In this document: positions 1 through 7,775 of the stretch, piece after piece
Numbering within the stretch: the stretch's first letter is position 1
Layout of the letters: every line of letters begins with the position of its first letter
Assembly: GCF_002979475.1 (NCBI RefSeq)
Contig: NZ_PCOY01000017.1
Span: forward strand, 16,834 to 80,833
Length of the DNA stretch: 64,000 bases
Direction of reading: 5' to 3'
From: Microbacterium sp. MYb62
GTDB lineage: Bacteria > Actinomycetota > Actinomycetes > Actinomycetales > Microbacteriaceae
Notes under the pieces: generated by a model
What the model was told of the DNA's origin: nothing
The model's database searches: none
The model's input: only the letters and a program-made list of their open reading frames with translations
Translations under genes and position numbers: made by a program

Positions 1-772
1 GGATCATCTCGTCGATCACGGTCGGCACGAACGAGGCCTCGACCCGGGGCCGTCCGATGCCTTCGATGCGACTCGGGTGTCCGGCCGGCGCATCCACCGT
101 TCCGGCCCAGCCGTCGTAGAACGCCGATCCCTCCGGGTCGACGACGGCGACCCTGGTGTCGTGCATCCGGTACTTCACGTACCGTCCGAACGTCGCGCTC
201 GTGCCGCCGGTGCCGGCGCCGACGACGATCCAGGTGGGGATCGGATGCCGCTCCTGCGCGAGCTGGCTGAACACGCTCTCGGCGATGTTGTTGTTGCCGC
301 GCCAGTCCGTGGCGCGCTCGGCGAACGTGAACTGGTCGAGGTAGTGGCCGCGGCAGTCGGACGCCAGGCGCTGCGCCTCGGGCGACATGTCCTCCGCGCG
401 GTCGACGAAGTGGCAGGTGCCGCCGTAGAACTCGATGAGGTCGATCTTCTCCTGCACGGTCGATCGGGGCACGACCGTGATGAACGGCAGCCCCAGCATC
501 CGGGCGAAGTACGCCTCGGAGACGGCAGTCGATCCGCTCGACGACTCCACGAGCGTGGTGTCCTCCCTGATGCGCCCGTTGACCAGGCCGTAGAGGATGA
601 GCGAACGCGCGAGGCGGTGCTTGAGGGAGCCCGTCGGGTGCACGGACTCGTCCTTGAGGTAGAGGTCGATGCCCCACTCGGGCGGCAGCGGGAAGAGGTG
701 CAGGTGCGTGTCGGCGCTGCGGTTGGCATCGGCTTCCAGCAGGGCGATCGCGGTGCTGGTCCAGTCGCTCAT
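1..772 (-). CDS. PLP-dependent cysteine synthase/desulfhydrase-family protein, Cds1-like (3' end outside window)
   Basis: The 257 visible residues are a fold-type II PLP enzyme of the cysteine synthase family. They include the Schiff-base lysine motif [14 protein letters not shown] (Lys51), an [25 protein letters not shown] substrate loop (split: [16 protein letters not shown]) and a glycine-rich phosphate loop [14 protein letters not shown]. The motif string and the start ([23 protein letters not shown]) resemble mycobacterial Cds1, an L-cysteine desulfhydrase releasing H2S, more than CysK. I chose the ATG at 772 because the family similarity begins there. The gene runs off the left edge, so its C-terminus is unseen. 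Exact activity (synthase or desulfhydrase) cannot be settled from sequence. Confidence 0.8.
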   Translation of the reverse strand, partial: MSDWTSTAIALLEADANRSADTHLHLFPLPPEWGIDLYLKDESVHPTGSLKHRLARSLILYGLVNGRIREDTTLVESSSGSTAVSEAYFARMLGLPFITVVPRSTVQEKIDLIEFYGGTCHFVDRAEDMSPEAQRLASDCRGHYLDQFTFAERATDWRGNNNIAESVFSQLAQERHPIPTWIVVGAGTGGTSATFGRYVKYRMHDTRVAVVDPEGSAFYDGWAGTVDAPAGHPSRIEGIGRPRVEASFVPTVIDEMI

Positions 773-814
773 GCCCTCGACACTACCGGCCGCTCAGCCG
801 GAGGCTCTGACCGA

Positions 815-1171
815 TCACGCGGCGGCGGGATGCTCCGGGCCGAGGTGGGTGGAGGTCGGCTCGCCCGCCCCGTCGCCCTTGAGCTCGATGAGGATCGTGT
901 GTGTTGGCGTCGTGCCGGTGTTCTCACCGGAGTGGCGCTGCGCGGGCAACCAGACGGCCTGCCCGGCGGCGAGGACGGTGTCGAAGGTGCGCTCGCCCAG
1001 GCTGAGGCGCCGGGAGAAGTCACTGAGGGTGACCAGGATGCTGTTCGGATGGTCGTGCGGCGTCGTCTCGTCGCCGGGCTCGTCGGTGTAGTCGAGCACG
1101 CGGACGTGCTCGTTTTCCCAGAGCGTGCGGTAGTGATCGGGGTTCGTGAGGGTGGGATCGTCGGTGATCAT
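815..1171 (-). CDS. Small cupin-domain protein
   Basis: A 118-residue protein with a single beta-barrel cupin. Motif 1 is the histidine pair in DETTPHDHPNSILVTL (near residue 40), and motif 2 falls around WLPAQRHSGENTG. The length fits a one-domain cupin, often metal-binding, with unknown substrate. It lies 42 bases downstream of the Cds1-like gene start on the same strand and 43 bases from the end of the GntR gene, so co-transcription with both is possible. I start it at the ATG at 1171, since further upstream the frame loses cupin character. Specific function not assignable. Confidence 0.7.
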   Translation of the reverse strand: MITDDPTLTNPDHYRTLWENEHVRVLDYTDEPGDETTPHDHPNSILVTLSDFSRRLSLGERTFDTVLAAGQAVWLPAQRHSGENTGTTPTHTILIELKGDGAGEPTSTHLGPEHPAAA

Positions 1172-1214
1172 GCGGTGACGGTACACCCGGCGCGCTAGCG
1201 CCGACAGGGTCTCC

Positions 1215-2027
1215 TCAGCCGACCGTCCCGGCGCGGGACGCCCCGCCGTCGCCGTCGACGTGCAGGAGTGAGGCCTGCGACTGCTCCTGCTGCAGCTGGA
1301 ACTCGAAGCGCGAGCGGTCGCCGCGGTGGTAGGCGATGAAGTACTCGATGGGGGTGCCGTCGGAGCTGCGGCTGATGCTGCGCAGACGCAGCAGGGCCGA
1401 ACCGGCGCTGACACCCAGGTGCTGCGCCTGTTCGTGCGTGGCCACGGTCGCCTCTGCCGAGCGCACGCCGTGCGTCGCGACGATGCCGTTGTCGGCGAGC
1501 AGTCGGTACAGTGAGCCCTCGGTCAGGTCGGCGCCGAGTGTCACGGAGCCGGTGGCCTCCGGCATCCACGTCGTCGACAGCGACCATGGCTCTCCGTCGA
1601 CATGGCGCAGGCGCTCCAGGACGACGACGGGCGAGCCGACCGGCACCTCCAGGGCGCGCGCGACCTCCTCATCGGCCGTCGTCTGCTCGTGCCGCAGCAC
1701 GTCGCTGTGCACGTGCCCGCCACGACGCTCGACGTCGTCGTACAGACCCACGAGCGTATGGACCAGGCTCTCGCTCGTGCGGGGGCGGGAGACGAAGGTG
1801 CCCTTGCCCTTCACGCGCTCGACGAGCCCCTCGTGTTCGAGCTGGGCGAGCGCCTGGCGCACGACGGTGCGCGAGATGCCGTACCGCTCGCACAGACGGT
1901 GCTCGCCGGGCAGCGGGTCGCCGGGCTGCAGGCCGTCGCGGGCGATGCCGTCGATGATCAACTGGCGCAGCTGGTCGTACATGGGTGCGGCGGAGTGGCG
2001 GTCGATCGCGTCGTCGATGGTGGTCAT
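1215..2027 (-). CDS. GntR-family regulator, HutC/UTRA subfamily
   Basis: 270 residues: an N-terminal winged helix-turn-helix (about 10-80; YDQLRQLIIDGI, LCERYGISRTVVRQALAQLE, GLVERVKGKGTFV) followed by a UTRA effector domain (about 95-255; GEPWSLSTTWMP, SALLRLRSISRSSDGTPIEYF). UTRA regulators bind sugar phosphates or related metabolites. The start ATG shares a base with the rbsD stop (TGATG), so it is translationally coupled to rbsD-rbsK. I infer that it controls the ACCTGT-N4-ACAGGT palindromes found in the divergent promoter of its own operon and at two distant operons. The GT-N4-AC spacing agrees with HutC-type operators. Assignment of those sites is inference. Confidence 0.88.
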   Translation of the reverse strand: MTTIDDAIDRHSAAPMYDQLRQLIIDGIARDGLQPGDPLPGEHRLCERYGISRTVVRQALAQLEHEGLVERVKGKGTFVSRPRTSESLVHTLVGLYDDVERRGGHVHSDVLRHEQTTADEEVARALEVPVGSPVVVLERLRHVDGEPWSLSTTWMPEATGSVTLGADLTEGSLYRLLADNGIVATHGVRSAEATVATHEQAQHLGVSAGSALLRLRSISRSSDGTPIEYFIAYHRGDRSRFEFQLQQEQSQASLLHVDGDGGASRAGTVG

Positions 2028-2431
2028 CAGTACGCCACCCCCGCGTGCAGGATCACGTTCGCGTAGGGGGTGAACTCGCCCGAGCGCACGAACGCGCGGG
2101 CCCCGTGGGTGCGCTTCTTGAACTCGACATGAGGGATGAGCTCGATCTCGAACCCCATGCCGGCAAACCGTTCCCGCAGCGCCGTGAGTACCTCTGGACT
2201 CTTCTCGGCGACCTCGGCCGAGACCGTCGCCCCCTCGACCACCATCTCGGCGAGCACGGTGTCGAGCACGTCGAGGAAGGCCGGGGCGCCAGGGCGATAG
2301 GCCAGGTCGATGCGCTCGGAACCGGCGGGGATGGGCAGGCCCGCATCGGTGACGACGAGCAGGTCGGTGTGCCCGGTCTCGCTGATCACGCGGGACAGCG
2401 CGGGATTGATCGTGGTGGTCGTCTTGCGCAT
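2027..2431 (-). CDS. rbsD: D-ribose pyranase RbsD
   Basis: 134 residues, the usual length of the RbsD/FucU family, which interconverts beta-pyranose and beta-furanose forms of ribose before phosphorylation. The catalytic-site His is in SETGHTDLLVVTDAG (about residue 21), with the conserved C-terminal YANVILHAGVAY. It lies downstream of rbsK and ends in a TGATG overlap with the UTRA regulator. Together with rbsK it indicates uptake and phosphorylation of ribose or a similar sugar. No ribose-specific residues can be distinguished from those for other furanoses here. Confidence 0.9.
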   Translation of the reverse strand: MRKTTTTINPALSRVISETGHTDLLVVTDAGLPIPAGSERIDLAYRPGAPAFLDVLDTVLAEMVVEGATVSAEVAEKSPEVLTALRERFAGMGFEIELIPHVEFKKRTHGARAFVRSGEFTPYANVILHAGVAY

Positions 2432-2465
2432 GTGTCTCCTCGGTTCTCCGCGTGCCCGGTTCGCA

Positions 2466-2504
2466 GGTTCGGTTCGTCGGTTCGGTTCGTCGGTTCAGTT
2501 CGTG
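2466..2504. repeat. 13-bp tandem repeat, three copies, over the rbsK 3' end
   Basis: The unit GGTTCGGTTCGTC occurs at 2466-2478 and 2479-2491, followed by a diverged copy GGTTCAGTTCGTG at 2492-2504 that contains the rbsK stop codon on the minus strand. It fills most of the rbsK-rbsD spacer. It resembles replication-slippage duplication of the gene end, and similar stop-codon-linked repeats follow the cytochrome b and rocD genes. Confidence 0.85.
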
Positions 2505-3457
2505 ACGGTGGCGGGCGTGCGCTCCGCCAGGAAGGCGTCGACCTCGGCCCGGTGCGGGAGGCTCGGCGAGGCGCCCTGCTTCGTCACGGTCAGCGCGCCG
2601 GCGGCGGTCGCCAGGCGCACGGCATCGGCCAGACTGCTGCCGTTCGCGAGCGCCGCGCCGAGGTAGCCCGCGTAGGCGTCGCCCGCAGCGGTGGTGTCGA
2701 CCGCGGTGACCGGGAACGGCGGGACCACGGATGCGCCCTCGGTCGTGACGACGCACGACCCCTGGCCGGCGAGGGTGATCACCGCGGCGCCGACACCCTG
2801 GGCGAGGAACCAGCGTCCGGCGCGCTCGGCCGACGCGGCATCCGTCACCTCGATGCCGCTGATCAGCGTCGCCTCGGTCTCGTTCGGGGTGACGATGTCG
2901 ACGTTCCGCCAGATCTCGGGGTCGAGCTCGGCGGCCGGTGCCGGGTCGAGGATCACGGTCATACCGTGCTCGCGCCCCCGTGCGGTGATGTGCGCGGTGA
3001 GCGCGGAGGGCGTCTCGAGCTGGGTGAGCAGCACCGAGGCCGTGGGGGCGAGCGCCGCGAGTGCCTCGTCGATCTGCGCTGCGTGCAGCGCGGCGTTGGC
3101 GAGCGGCACCATGACGATGTCGTTCTGCGCCGAGGAGTCGACGCGGATGTGCGCGACGCCGGTGGGGCCGGGGACCGTGCGCAGGTGCGCCAGGTCGACA
3201 CCGGCGGTGGTCAGCCCGTCGACGACCAGGTCGTGGAACAGGTCGTCCCCCACGCAGCCGACGAAGCTGGTTCGTGCCCCGGAGCGTCCGGCCGCGACAG
3301 CCTGATTGGCGCCCTTGCCGCCGAGCATGAGGGTGAACTCGTCGCCGAGGATCGTCTCGCCCCTGGCGGGGAGCCGCCGGGAGAAGGTGGTGACGTCGGC
3401 TGTGACGCTGCCGACGATCACGACGCCGGAACGGTCCTCGGGGTGTGCGGGGGTCAT
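2495..3457 (-). CDS. rbsK: Ribokinase (PfkB family)
   Basis: 320 residues with both PfkB signatures: GGKGANQAVAAGRSGA (about 47-62) and the catalytic motif DTTAAGDAYAGYL (Asp base, anion hole AAGD, about 250). It phosphorylates ribose or a related ketose/pentose at the terminal hydroxyl using ATP. It is first in the minus-strand operon rbsK-rbsD-gntR. The 118-base gap to the divergent transaldolase carries two copies of a shared palindromic operator. Specificity within the ribokinase group is not certain, because the regulon also contains an FGGY kinase and PGI cupin. Confidence 0.88.
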   Translation of the reverse strand: MTPAHPEDRSGVVIVGSVTADVTTFSRRLPARGETILGDEFTLMLGGKGANQAVAAGRSGARTSFVGCVGDDLFHDLVVDGLTTAGVDLAHLRTVPGPTGVAHIRVDSSAQNDIVMVPLANAALHAAQIDEALAALAPTASVLLTQLETPSALTAHITARGREHGMTVILDPAPAAELDPEIWRNVDIVTPNETEATLISGIEVTDAASAERAGRWFLAQGVGAAVITLAGQGSCVVTTEGASVVPPFPVTAVDTTAAGDAYAGYLGAALANGSSLADAVRLATAAGALTVTKQGASPSLPHRAEVDAFLAERTPATVTN

Positions 3458-3498
3458 CTCGCTCCTGATCTTCCTCGACGGCAGGCGTCGCCGACGCT

Positions 3499-3528
3499 TT
3501 GACAGACCGCGGTGGCTGTCATTACATT
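3499..3528 (+). promoter_or_regulatory. Predicted promoter of the transaldolase gene
   Basis: TTGACA at 3499-3504, 18 bases, then TACATT at 3523-3528. The -10 lies inside the first ACCTGT-type operator and the second operator follows at the expected start of transcription, an arrangement suited to repression. Confidence 0.6.
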
Positions 3529-3556
3529 AGCCGAATCCGCACCTGTAACGACAGGT
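3514..3556. promoter_or_regulatory. Two copies of the ACCTGT-N4-ACAGGT operator between rbsK and the transaldolase
   Basis: Site 1 (3516-3526, CTGTCATTACA) keeps 11 consecutive bases of the consensus. Site 2 (3541-3556, ACCTGTAACGACAGGT) has complete 6-base arms. The same palindrome recurs at 12243-12255 and twice at 26309-26348. I infer binding by the UTRA GntR regulator encoded at the end of the rbsK operon. Confidence 0.72.
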
Positions 3557-3575
3557 TGTCCGCGAGGAGACCCCG

Positions 3576-4238
3576 ATGAACCCGATCGCGCCACGCCTGT
3601 ACGTCGACAGCGCCGATGTCGACCGCGTCTCCCGGCTTCTCGCCGCGGGCGTGGTGCACGGCGTCACCACGAACCCGACCATCCTCGAACGTGGGGGCCG
3701 CACCGCCGCGGAGATCCCCGATCTCTATGCCCGGTGGGAGTCGGAAGGGGCGCGAGAGATCTTCTTCCAGACCTGGGGCGGCGACACGGACGCGTTCCTC
3801 CGCAACGCCGAGGGCATCCGCGCGCTGGGCGATCGGGTGGCCGTGAAGGTGCCGGCGACGGCCGCGGGCTTCGCCGCCGCATCCGCTCTCGTGCGCGACG
3901 GCGCGACGGTGCTCGTCACCGCCGTGTACTCGGTGGCCCAGGCGCTCGCGTGCGCCTCGATCGGCGCGCAGTACATCGCGCCGTACCTCGGACGGATGCG
4001 CGATGCGGGTCTCGACGGCGATGCCGTGATCGCCCGGATGCAGGCCGTGTGCGCGGGGAGCGGCTCGAACGTGCTCGCCGCGTCGCTGCGGTCACCCGAC
4101 GACATCACGGGGCTGCGTCTTGCCGGAGTGCCCTACTTCACGGCCGCACCCGACGTACTCGACCGGGTGCTCTTCCACGAGGTGAGCGACAGCTCGGCGG
4201 CGGAGTTCGACGCCGCGATGGTGCGCCTGGGGGCGTGA
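3576..4238 (+). CDS. Transaldolase-family protein (fructose-6-phosphate aldolase-like)
   Basis: 220 residues, the short TalC/FSA type of transaldolase. Features are an N-terminal LYVDSADVD, a TTNPTIL motif (about 31-37), the Schiff-base lysine in VAVKVPATAAG (about 87-95) and APYLGRMRDAG. The family cleaves or transfers dihydroxyacetone units in sugar phosphate metabolism. An AGGAGA ribosome site precedes the ATG at 3576. It is divergent from rbsK with shared operators and convergent with the FCD regulator. It probably handles a sugar phosphate generated by the kinases in the same predicted regulon. Whether it acts as transaldolase or as aldolase cannot be decided from sequence. Confidence 0.82.
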   Translation: MNPIAPRLYVDSADVDRVSRLLAAGVVHGVTTNPTILERGGRTAAEIPDLYARWESEGAREIFFQTWGGDTDAFLRNAEGIRALGDRVAVKVPATAAGFAAASALVRDGATVLVTAVYSVAQALACASIGAQYIAPYLGRMRDAGLDGDAVIARMQAVCAGSGSNVLAASLRSPDDITGLRLAGVPYFTAAPDVLDRVLFHEVSDSSAAEFDAAMVRLGA

Positions 4239-4263
4239 GGCCCGCGGGGCGGTCGTCGGCGGG

Positions 4264-4941
4264 TCAGCTCGTAGCGGCCTGACGCAGCCAGCGCTCGACA
4301 CCGGCGATGTGCGCGGTGGCCAGCGACGTCGCGAGGGAGGAGTCGTGCTGGGCGATCGCGTCGGCGATGGCCCGGTGCTCCGACAGGGTGCGCTCGACCG
4401 CGCCGCCCTCGGTGAGGCCGCGCCAGACGCGCGCACGGACCGTCTGACTGCTCAGGTGCTCGATCAGACTCGCGAGATACGCGTTGCCCGACATCGCGAC
4501 GATCTCGCGATGGAACCGGATGTCGTGGTCGACCAGAGCTTCGATCGTGACCGCCGCATCGATGGAATCGACCTCGTCCTGCAGCTCGGAGATCTGCTCG
4601 TCCGAGCCGAGCGTGGCCGCCAGGCCCGTCGCCTGCGACTCCAGCATGCGGCGCACCGCGAAGATCTCGAGCATCGAGTCGTCGTCGTGCATGTCGACGA
4701 CGAACGAGATCGCCTCCAGCAGCAGGTGCGGTTCCAGGCTCGTCACGTAGGTGCCGTCGCCCCGGCGCACGTCGAGGACCCGGATGACCTCCAGCGCCTT
4801 GACCGCCTCGCGCATGGAGCTGCGCGAGAGGCCGAGCCGTTCGGACAGTTCCTTCTCGGGGGGAAGCCGGTCGCCGGGGGCGAGCTCGCCCGCCACGATC
4901 ATCGCCTTGATCTTCTCGATCGCCTCGTCGGTGACTGCCAT
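4264..4941 (-). CDS. FadR/GntR-family regulator with FCD domain, probable L-fucose pathway regulator
   Basis: 225 residues: a winged HTH (1-70; LPPEKELSERLGLSRSSMREAVKALE, RRGDGTYV) and an FCD effector domain (about 85-215) with the metal/ligand residues in DHDIRFHREIVAMSGN and LSEHRAIADAI. FCD regulators usually sense carboxylic acids or sugar acids. The gene is divergent from the lactonase gene at 4988, and a TGATCGGATGT site lies between them that closely matches ACATCGGATGT between the FAH and fuconate dehydratase genes. From this I infer that it controls the L-fucose pathway genes. Confidence 0.87.
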   Translation of the reverse strand: MAVTDEAIEKIKAMIVAGELAPGDRLPPEKELSERLGLSRSSMREAVKALEVIRVLDVRRGDGTYVTSLEPHLLLEAISFVVDMHDDDSMLEIFAVRRMLESQATGLAATLGSDEQISELQDEVDSIDAAVTIEALVDHDIRFHREIVAMSGNAYLASLIEHLSSQTVRARVWRGLTEGGAVERTLSEHRAIADAIAQHDSSLATSLATAHIAGVERWLRQAATS

Positions 4942-4958
4942 GGCGTCATCCTAGCGAT

Positions 4959-4969
4959 TGATCGGATGT
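4959..4969. promoter_or_regulatory. Candidate FCD-regulator operator
   Basis: TGATCGGATGT matches 9 of 11 bases of the ACATCGGATGT site at 7711-7721. It sits in the 46-base gap between the divergent FCD regulator and lactonase genes, where an autoregulatory operator would be expected. Confidence 0.5.
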
Positions 4970-4987
4970 CTGCGGCAGGATGGTGCC

Positions 4988-5962
4988 ATGCGCGTTCTCG
5001 ATTCACATCTGCACCTCTGGGACCCGGAGGTTCTGACGTACACCTGGCTCGAAGGGCCGATGGCATACCGGTTCGCCGACCTGGAGCTCGAGCATGCCCG
5101 CCTGCCGCAGGCCGAGCGGGAGACATCCGTGTTCGTGCAGGCGGAAACCGCGGAGGACGATTTCCTCCGCGAGGTGCGCTGGGTCGCAGGCCTCGCCCCC
5201 GCACTCGGCATCGGGGGGATCGTCGGCGGCATCCGCCTCGACCGGGGAACCGACACGGTCGCGCACCTCGAGGGACTCATGGCCGAGCCCCTCGTCGTGG
5301 GCGTCAGGCACAACCTGCAGGGTGAGCCGGACGGGCTGGCGGTCTCGGCCGCCTTCGTCACCGGTGCCAGGGAGGTCGCGGCCCGCGACCTGGCCTTCGA
5401 TGCGTGCGTGCGCGCCGATCAGCTCCCCGAGATCGCCCGATTCGCCGGAGCGATCCCGGAGTTGCGGATCGTGCTCGACCACCTCGGCAAGCCCGCCGTC
5501 GGCACGGCGGCGGCTCCGCTCCCACCCTCGGCGGAGTGGGCGCGCGACCTCGCCGAGCTGGCCCGCCATCCGCACACCTTCTGCAAGCTCTCGGGTCTGC
5601 CGGGCGAGGCCGGAGGGGAGTGGGGTGCCGAGCAGCTGGAGCCGTTCCTCGACGTGGCGGCCGATGCGTTCGGTGTCGAGCGGCTGATGTGGGGGAGCGA
5701 CTGGCCGGTCTCGGCGATCGGTCCCGCCGAGCCCGGCGACCCGCACGCGCCGGAGGACGGGTCCGCGACCTACCAGCCGACCGCGCGATCGCGCTGGGCC
5801 GACACCGTTATCGCCTGGGCGGAGGCGCGCGGCCACGACCTCGACGCGCTCCTGTGGCGCAACGCCGAGCAGTTCTACCGCACCGCTCAGCCGCGGGAGG
5901 TGCCGTCGGACGAGGCTCCGCGCTCCGGCATCCGGGGCTGGCTCCGCGGCCATCGCGGCTGA
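4988..5962 (+). CDS. Amidohydrolase-family sugar lactonase (L-fucono-1,5-lactonase-like)
   Basis: 324 residues of the amidohydrolase_2 family: N-terminal metal-site DSHLHLWDPE (about 5-14), KLSGLPGEAGGEW, WGSDWPVS near residue 240, and a C-terminal NAEQFYR. COG3618 lactonases of this form open sugar 1,5-lactones to aldonic acids. In context it would hydrolyse L-fucono-lactone made by the aldo/keto reductase at 9058. I chose the ATG at 4988 because the family starts with M-R-(V/I)-(L/I)-D-S-H; the ATG at 4958 would run into the regulator's promoter. It is convergent with the SDR gene. Confidence 0.85.
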   Translation: MRVLDSHLHLWDPEVLTYTWLEGPMAYRFADLELEHARLPQAERETSVFVQAETAEDDFLREVRWVAGLAPALGIGGIVGGIRLDRGTDTVAHLEGLMAEPLVVGVRHNLQGEPDGLAVSAAFVTGAREVAARDLAFDACVRADQLPEIARFAGAIPELRIVLDHLGKPAVGTAAAPLPPSAEWARDLAELARHPHTFCKLSGLPGEAGGEWGAEQLEPFLDVAADAFGVERLMWGSDWPVSAIGPAEPGDPHAPEDGSATYQPTARSRWADTVIAWAEARGHDLDALLWRNAEQFYRTAQPREVPSDEAPRSGIRGWLRGHRG

Positions 5963-6027
5963 GCGTCGTCTCTCCGGCGCTGGCCTCTGCGCTGCTGGCG
6001 ACCGGAACGTGCGTGAGTTGGTGTGAG

Positions 6028-6795
6028 CTACTCCGCGCGCAGGCGCAGCTGGGCCATGCCGCCGTCGACCTCGATGAAGGTTCCGGTGGTCGAGCCGGCG
6101 GCCGGACTCACGAGGTAGGCGACCGCGGCGGCGACCTCGTCGGGGCTGACGAGGCGTCCGTGCGGCTGGCGCGCTTCGAGGGCCGCGCGTTCGGCGGCGG
6201 GGTCGACGGCCGAGTCGAGCAGTCGCCCGACCCACGGGGTGTCGGCGGTGCCGGGGTTGACCGCGTTCACGCGGATGCCCTCGCGCAGGTGATCGGCGGC
6301 CATGGCGCGGGTGAGGGCCGAGACGGCTCCCTTCGATGCGCTGTAAAGTGCGCGCTGCGGAAGCCCGGTGGTCGAGGCGATGGATGCCGTGTTGCACACC
6401 GCGGCGGACGGCGACTTCCGCAGCCACGGGAGGGCGGCCGAGGTGACGCGGGCGATGCCGGTGACGTTGACCGAGAGCACGCGGGCCCATTCGTCGTCGT
6501 CGTTCGCGGTGATGTCGCCCTGTGCGCCGATGCCGGCGTTGTTGACGACGATGTCGATGCGTCCGAACCTCTCGGCGACGGCGGCCACCGCGGCGTCGAC
6601 GCTCGCGCGGTCGGAGACATCGGCCGTGAAGGCGGCGAAGGCGGGATCGGCGGCGGCGGTGTCGCGGTCGAGGACTGCGATGGTCGCCCCGTCGGTGTGC
6701 AGACGCTGCGCGATCGCCGCGCCGATTCCGGATGCTCCGCCGGTGACGATCGCCACCAGTCCGTTCAGACCGTCCTGTCCGTTGACCGTGCTCAC
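6028..6795 (-). CDS. SDR-family oxidoreductase, probable 2-keto-3-deoxy-L-fuconate dehydrogenase
   Basis: 255 residues of a classical short-chain dehydrogenase: cofactor motif TGGASGIG, NNAG (NNAGIGAQG), catalytic Ser in NTASIAS, and YSASK (Tyr and Lys). The C-terminal FIEVDGGMAQLR is typical. The GTG at 6795 is preferred because it forms a GTGA overlap with the FAH stop; an in-frame ATG lies 15 bases further upstream inside that gene. In the non-phosphorylative fucose route, an SDR oxidises 2-keto-3-deoxy-L-fuconate to the 2,4-diketo acid, the substrate of the neighbouring FAH protein. The specific substrate is inferred from the operon. Confidence 0.85.
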   Translation of the reverse strand: MSTVNGQDGLNGLVAIVTGGASGIGAAIAQRLHTDGATIAVLDRDTAAADPAFAAFTADVSDRASVDAAVAAVAERFGRIDIVVNNAGIGAQGDITANDDDEWARVLSVNVTGIARVTSAALPWLRKSPSAAVCNTASIASTTGLPQRALYSASKGAVSALTRAMAADHLREGIRVNAVNPGTADTPWVGRLLDSAVDPAAERAALEARQPHGRLVSPDEVAAAVAYLVSPAAGSTTGTFIEVDGGMAQLRLRAE

Positions 6796-7652
6796 TTCTG
6801 GGCCTCCCATGCCACGAATTCCTGCCGCTGACGGCCGAGGCCGTCGATCTCGATCTCGACCACGTCGCCGGCGGCGAGGTAGGGGTACTTCCCCGACAGG
6901 GCGACGCCCTGCGGGGTGCCGGTGAGGATCAGGTCGCCGGGCTCGAGCGTCACGTACTGCGAAAGGTGATGCACGAGGTGCTCGATCGTGAAGATCATGT
7001 CGCTCGTGTTCGAGTCCTGCCGCGGCTCACCGTTCACGAAGCTGCGAAGTCCGAGCGCTTGGTGGTCGACCTCGTCGGGGGTGACCAGCCACGGACCGGT
7101 CGGGTTGAAGCCGGGGGCGATCTTGCCCTTCGCCCACTGCCCGCCCGAGACGGTCATCTGGAAGTCGCGCTCGGAGACGTCGTTCGCGGCGACGAAGCCG
7201 GCGATGTGGGCGAGTGACTCCTCAGGGGAATCGAGGTACGCGGTGCGGGTGCCGATCACGATGCCGAGCTCGACCTCCCAGTCGGTCTTCTCGCTGCCGC
7301 GCGGGATGGTCACGGCATCATTCGGGCCGACCACGGTGTTCGGCGTCTTGAGGAAGAGGATCGGGATGGTCGGCGGCTCCGAGCCCGACTCGGCCGCATG
7401 GGCCGCATAGTTCATGCCGATGCAGATCACAGCGCTCGGGCGGGCGATCGGGGCGCCGATGCGCATGTTCGCGGCATCCGCGAGCTCCGGGAGCTCTCCG
7501 GCATCGCGGGCGGCCGCCACACGGGAGGCGAAGTCGCTCTCGAGGAAATCGCCGTTCACATCGGATGTTACGGAGCGGAGGTCGAGGTATCGGTCGCCCT
7601 CCACGAGGACGGGGATCTCATTCCCGGGGGTGCCGAGCCGCGCGAACTTCAT
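6792..7652 (-). CDS. Fumarylacetoacetate hydrolase-family protein, probable 2,4-diketo-3-deoxy-L-fuconate hydrolase
   Basis: 286 residues: N-terminal [16 protein letters not shown], then the FAH barrel with [12 protein letters not shown], metal-binding glutamates in [11 protein letters not shown], and the terminal part [13 protein letters not shown]. This family cleaves C-C bonds of diketo acids in a Mg-dependent reaction. For L-fucose catabolism the products would be pyruvate and L-lactate. I chose the ATG at 7652, matching the conserved MKF(A/C)RLG start. The stop overlaps the SDR start. It is transcribed divergently from the fuconate dehydratase gene over a shared 120-base promoter region. 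Confidence 0.87.
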   Translation of the reverse strand: MKFARLGTPGNEIPVLVEGDRYLDLRSVTSDVNGDFLESDFASRVAAARDAGELPELADAANMRIGAPIARPSAVICIGMNYAAHAAESGSEPPTIPILFLKTPNTVVGPNDAVTIPRGSEKTDWEVELGIVIGTRTAYLDSPEESLAHIAGFVAANDVSERDFQMTVSGGQWAKGKIAPGFNPTGPWLVTPDEVDHQALGLRSFVNGEPRQDSNTSDMIFTIEHLVHHLSQYVTLEPGDLILTGTPQGVALSGKYPYLAAGDVVEIEIDGLGRQRQEFVAWEAQK

Positions 7653-7698
7653 GTTTCTCCTGATCGGTCGGTGGGCCGCCACGACGCGGCTGGTCTCG

Positions 7699-7728
7699 TT
7701 GACAGTATAGACATCGGATGTTTACACT
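7699..7728. promoter_or_regulatory. Overlapping divergent promoters with a central ACATCGGATGT operator
   Basis: Plus strand: TTGACA at 7699-7704, 18 bases, TACACT at 7723-7728, reading to the dehydratase. Minus strand: TTGGAG, 17 bases, TATACT, reading to the FAH gene. The 11-base near-palindrome ACATCGGATGT (7711-7721) lies between the promoter elements of both, so one bound repressor could block both directions. Confidence 0.6.
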
Positions 7729-7775
7729 CCAAGAGATCCGCACGGAGAAATCACCCGTGCATGGAGAGGAATCCC

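Noticed and set aside
4958..4990. ATG at 4958 as start of the lactonase
   Set aside because: It would add ten residues outside the family and overlap the regulator's promoter/operator; the ATG at 4988 matches the conserved N-terminus.
7558..7568. Another ACATCGGATGT inside the FAH gene
   Set aside because: It falls within codons of the gene body, 150 bases from the promoter; possibly an auxiliary site but just as well chance, so not listed as an operator.
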